64,000 nucleotides of DNA from SZUA-442 sp963753185 (lineage in GTDB: Bacteria; Actinomycetota; Acidimicrobiia; Spongiisociales; UBA5794): the NCBI GenBank assembly GCA_963753185.1, contig CAVWBO010000007.1:2294001-2358000 (forward strand), in the 5' to 3' direction. Positions 63,477 through 64,000 of the stretch are shown here, one piece after another. The notes under the pieces are model-generated. The model saw only the letters and a list, made by a program, of their open reading frames with translations, searched no databases and was not told where the DNA came from. The first letter of the stretch is position 1; each line of letters opens with the position of its first letter. A program made the position numbers and the translations under genes.

Positions 63477-63962
63477 TCAGTCGTGCCGACCGTGGTGGCC
63501 CGACGCGACCTCGACGGCGTGGCGGAGGGCGGGGCCGATCACGTCGAGGCCCTCACGGACAGCACGTACCGACCCCGGGAGGTTCACGACGAGGCACGTT
63601 CCGACGAGGCCGGCGATCCCCCTCGAGAGCATGCCGTGGGGTATCACGCCGAAGGTCGCGGACCGCATCGCCTCGGAGATGCCGGGGACCGGTCGGTCGA
63701 TGACCGAGGCCGTTGCCTCCGGTGTCAGGTCGCGCGGCGACAAACCTGTGCCACCGGTGGTCACGATCAGGTCGGTTGCGGTTGAGAGGCGTCGGATCTC
63801 GTCGGCGAGCGGCTGAATGCCGTCCGGCACGACGCTCCTCTCGGTGACACGGAACCCGAGGGCGGTGAGAGCCTCCACGATGACAGGACCCGAACCATCC
63901 TCCGCCGTTCCAGCCGAGATCGAGTCGGAGACGGTGATCACTGCGGCTCGCGGATCATCCAC
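63477..63962 (-). CDS. moaB: MogA/MoaB-family molybdenum cofactor biosynthesis protein
   Basis: A 161-residue enzyme that binds or adenylylates molybdopterin. AAVITVSDSISAGTAEDGSG near 5-24 and TTGGTGLSPRDLTPEAT near 83-99 are the MoaB/MogA signatures. GTG with GGGGGAG upstream; an earlier in-frame GTG lies inside moaC. It overlaps the moaC stop by eight bases. Confidence 0.93.
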   Translation of the reverse strand: MDDPRAAVITVSDSISAGTAEDGSGPVIVEALTALGFRVTERSVVPDGIQPLADEIRRLSTATDLIVTTGGTGLSPRDLTPEATASVIDRPVPGISEAMRSATFGVIPHGMLSRGIAGLVGTCLVVNLPGSVRAVREGLDVIGPALRHAVEVASGHHGRHD

Positions 63963-64000
63963 GGCTCCACTCCCCCGATCGTCCACCCGACTTCGAGACG
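63955..64000 (-). CDS. moaC: MoaC, C-terminal end only (runs off window)
   Basis: The last 14 codons read VSKSGGRSGEWSRG before TGA, which matches the conserved MoaC C-terminus (EKSGGxSGxWxR). MoaC is cyclic pyranopterin monophosphate synthase of molybdopterin biosynthesis. Its position directly ahead of moaB supports the call. Molybdopterin would serve enzymes such as the YedY-like protein at 23.4 kb. Confidence 0.75.
   Translation of the reverse strand, partial: VSKSGGRSGEWSRG

Overview
The window comes from a high-GC Gram-positive of the phylum Actinomycetota. Evidence is a WhiB iron-sulfur regulator, a DUF3107 protein, a homodimeric-type pyruvate dehydrogenase E1 (AceE), DUF5317 and DUF1385 membrane proteins, a mycobacterial-style transaldolase, heavy use of GTG/TTG starts and high GC throughout. 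The class cannot be fixed from sequence alone; Acidimicrobiia-like lineages would fit. Many genes start 6-8 bases after a TAnnnT box with no Shine-Dalgarno, so leaderless transcription looks common.

Layout. 1-11.1 kb is a minus-strand housekeeping block: an AtpI-like end, glyA, a membrane protein, tsaC, prmC, prfA, DUF1385, rpmE2, rho, then rmuC and thrC/hom. 11.2-14.1 kb holds two tandem M23 peptidase paralogues. 14.1-18.6 kb has lysA-argS, tRNA-Arg(CCG), yqeY, whiB and DUF3107. 18.6-24.6 kb has mrp with a divergent HTH regulator, aconitase, a YedY-like molybdoenzyme and a TlpA lipoprotein. 24.7-32.6 kb has azlCD, a crotonase, DUF5317, two overlapping membrane HD-domain (HD-GYP-like) genes, and a hypothetical-ggt pair. 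32.7-37.8 kb has a transglycosylase-like protein, an HhH protein, rlmN, bcp, galU and tal. 37.8-49.5 kb has a hybrid-input histidine kinase, two LytR-CpsA-Psr proteins, a third M23 protein, a cation efflux protein and several small lipoproteins and enzymes. 49.6-55.1 kb has aceE, a phosphoribosyltransferase, DoxX and gabD. 55.2-58.7 kb has an anti-sigma/ECF sigma pair divergent from a B12-binding HTH regulator, followed by a lipase-like hydrolase. 58.7-64 kb has pgi, a MazF/RHH toxin-antitoxin pair, a VOC protein, an array of about 152-bp repeats derived from the 3' end of tRNA-Ala, tRNA-Ala(CGC), a translin-family gene, moaB and the tail of moaC.

The most notable items are: (i) a CarH/LitR-like AdoCbl photoreceptor with an excisionase-type HTH, divergent from an ECF sigma gene whose TTGACA-N18-TAATTT promoter is covered by inverted repeats; and (ii) the tRNA-Ala tail repeats, each with a conserved hairpin, lying directly downstream of a tRNA and next to a translin homologue.

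Five otherwise normal genes (crotonase, galU, aceE, phosphoribosyltransferase, lipase) each carry a single-base indel. That rate, in core genes, points to uncorrected sequencing or assembly errors more than to real decay; they are annotated across the break.
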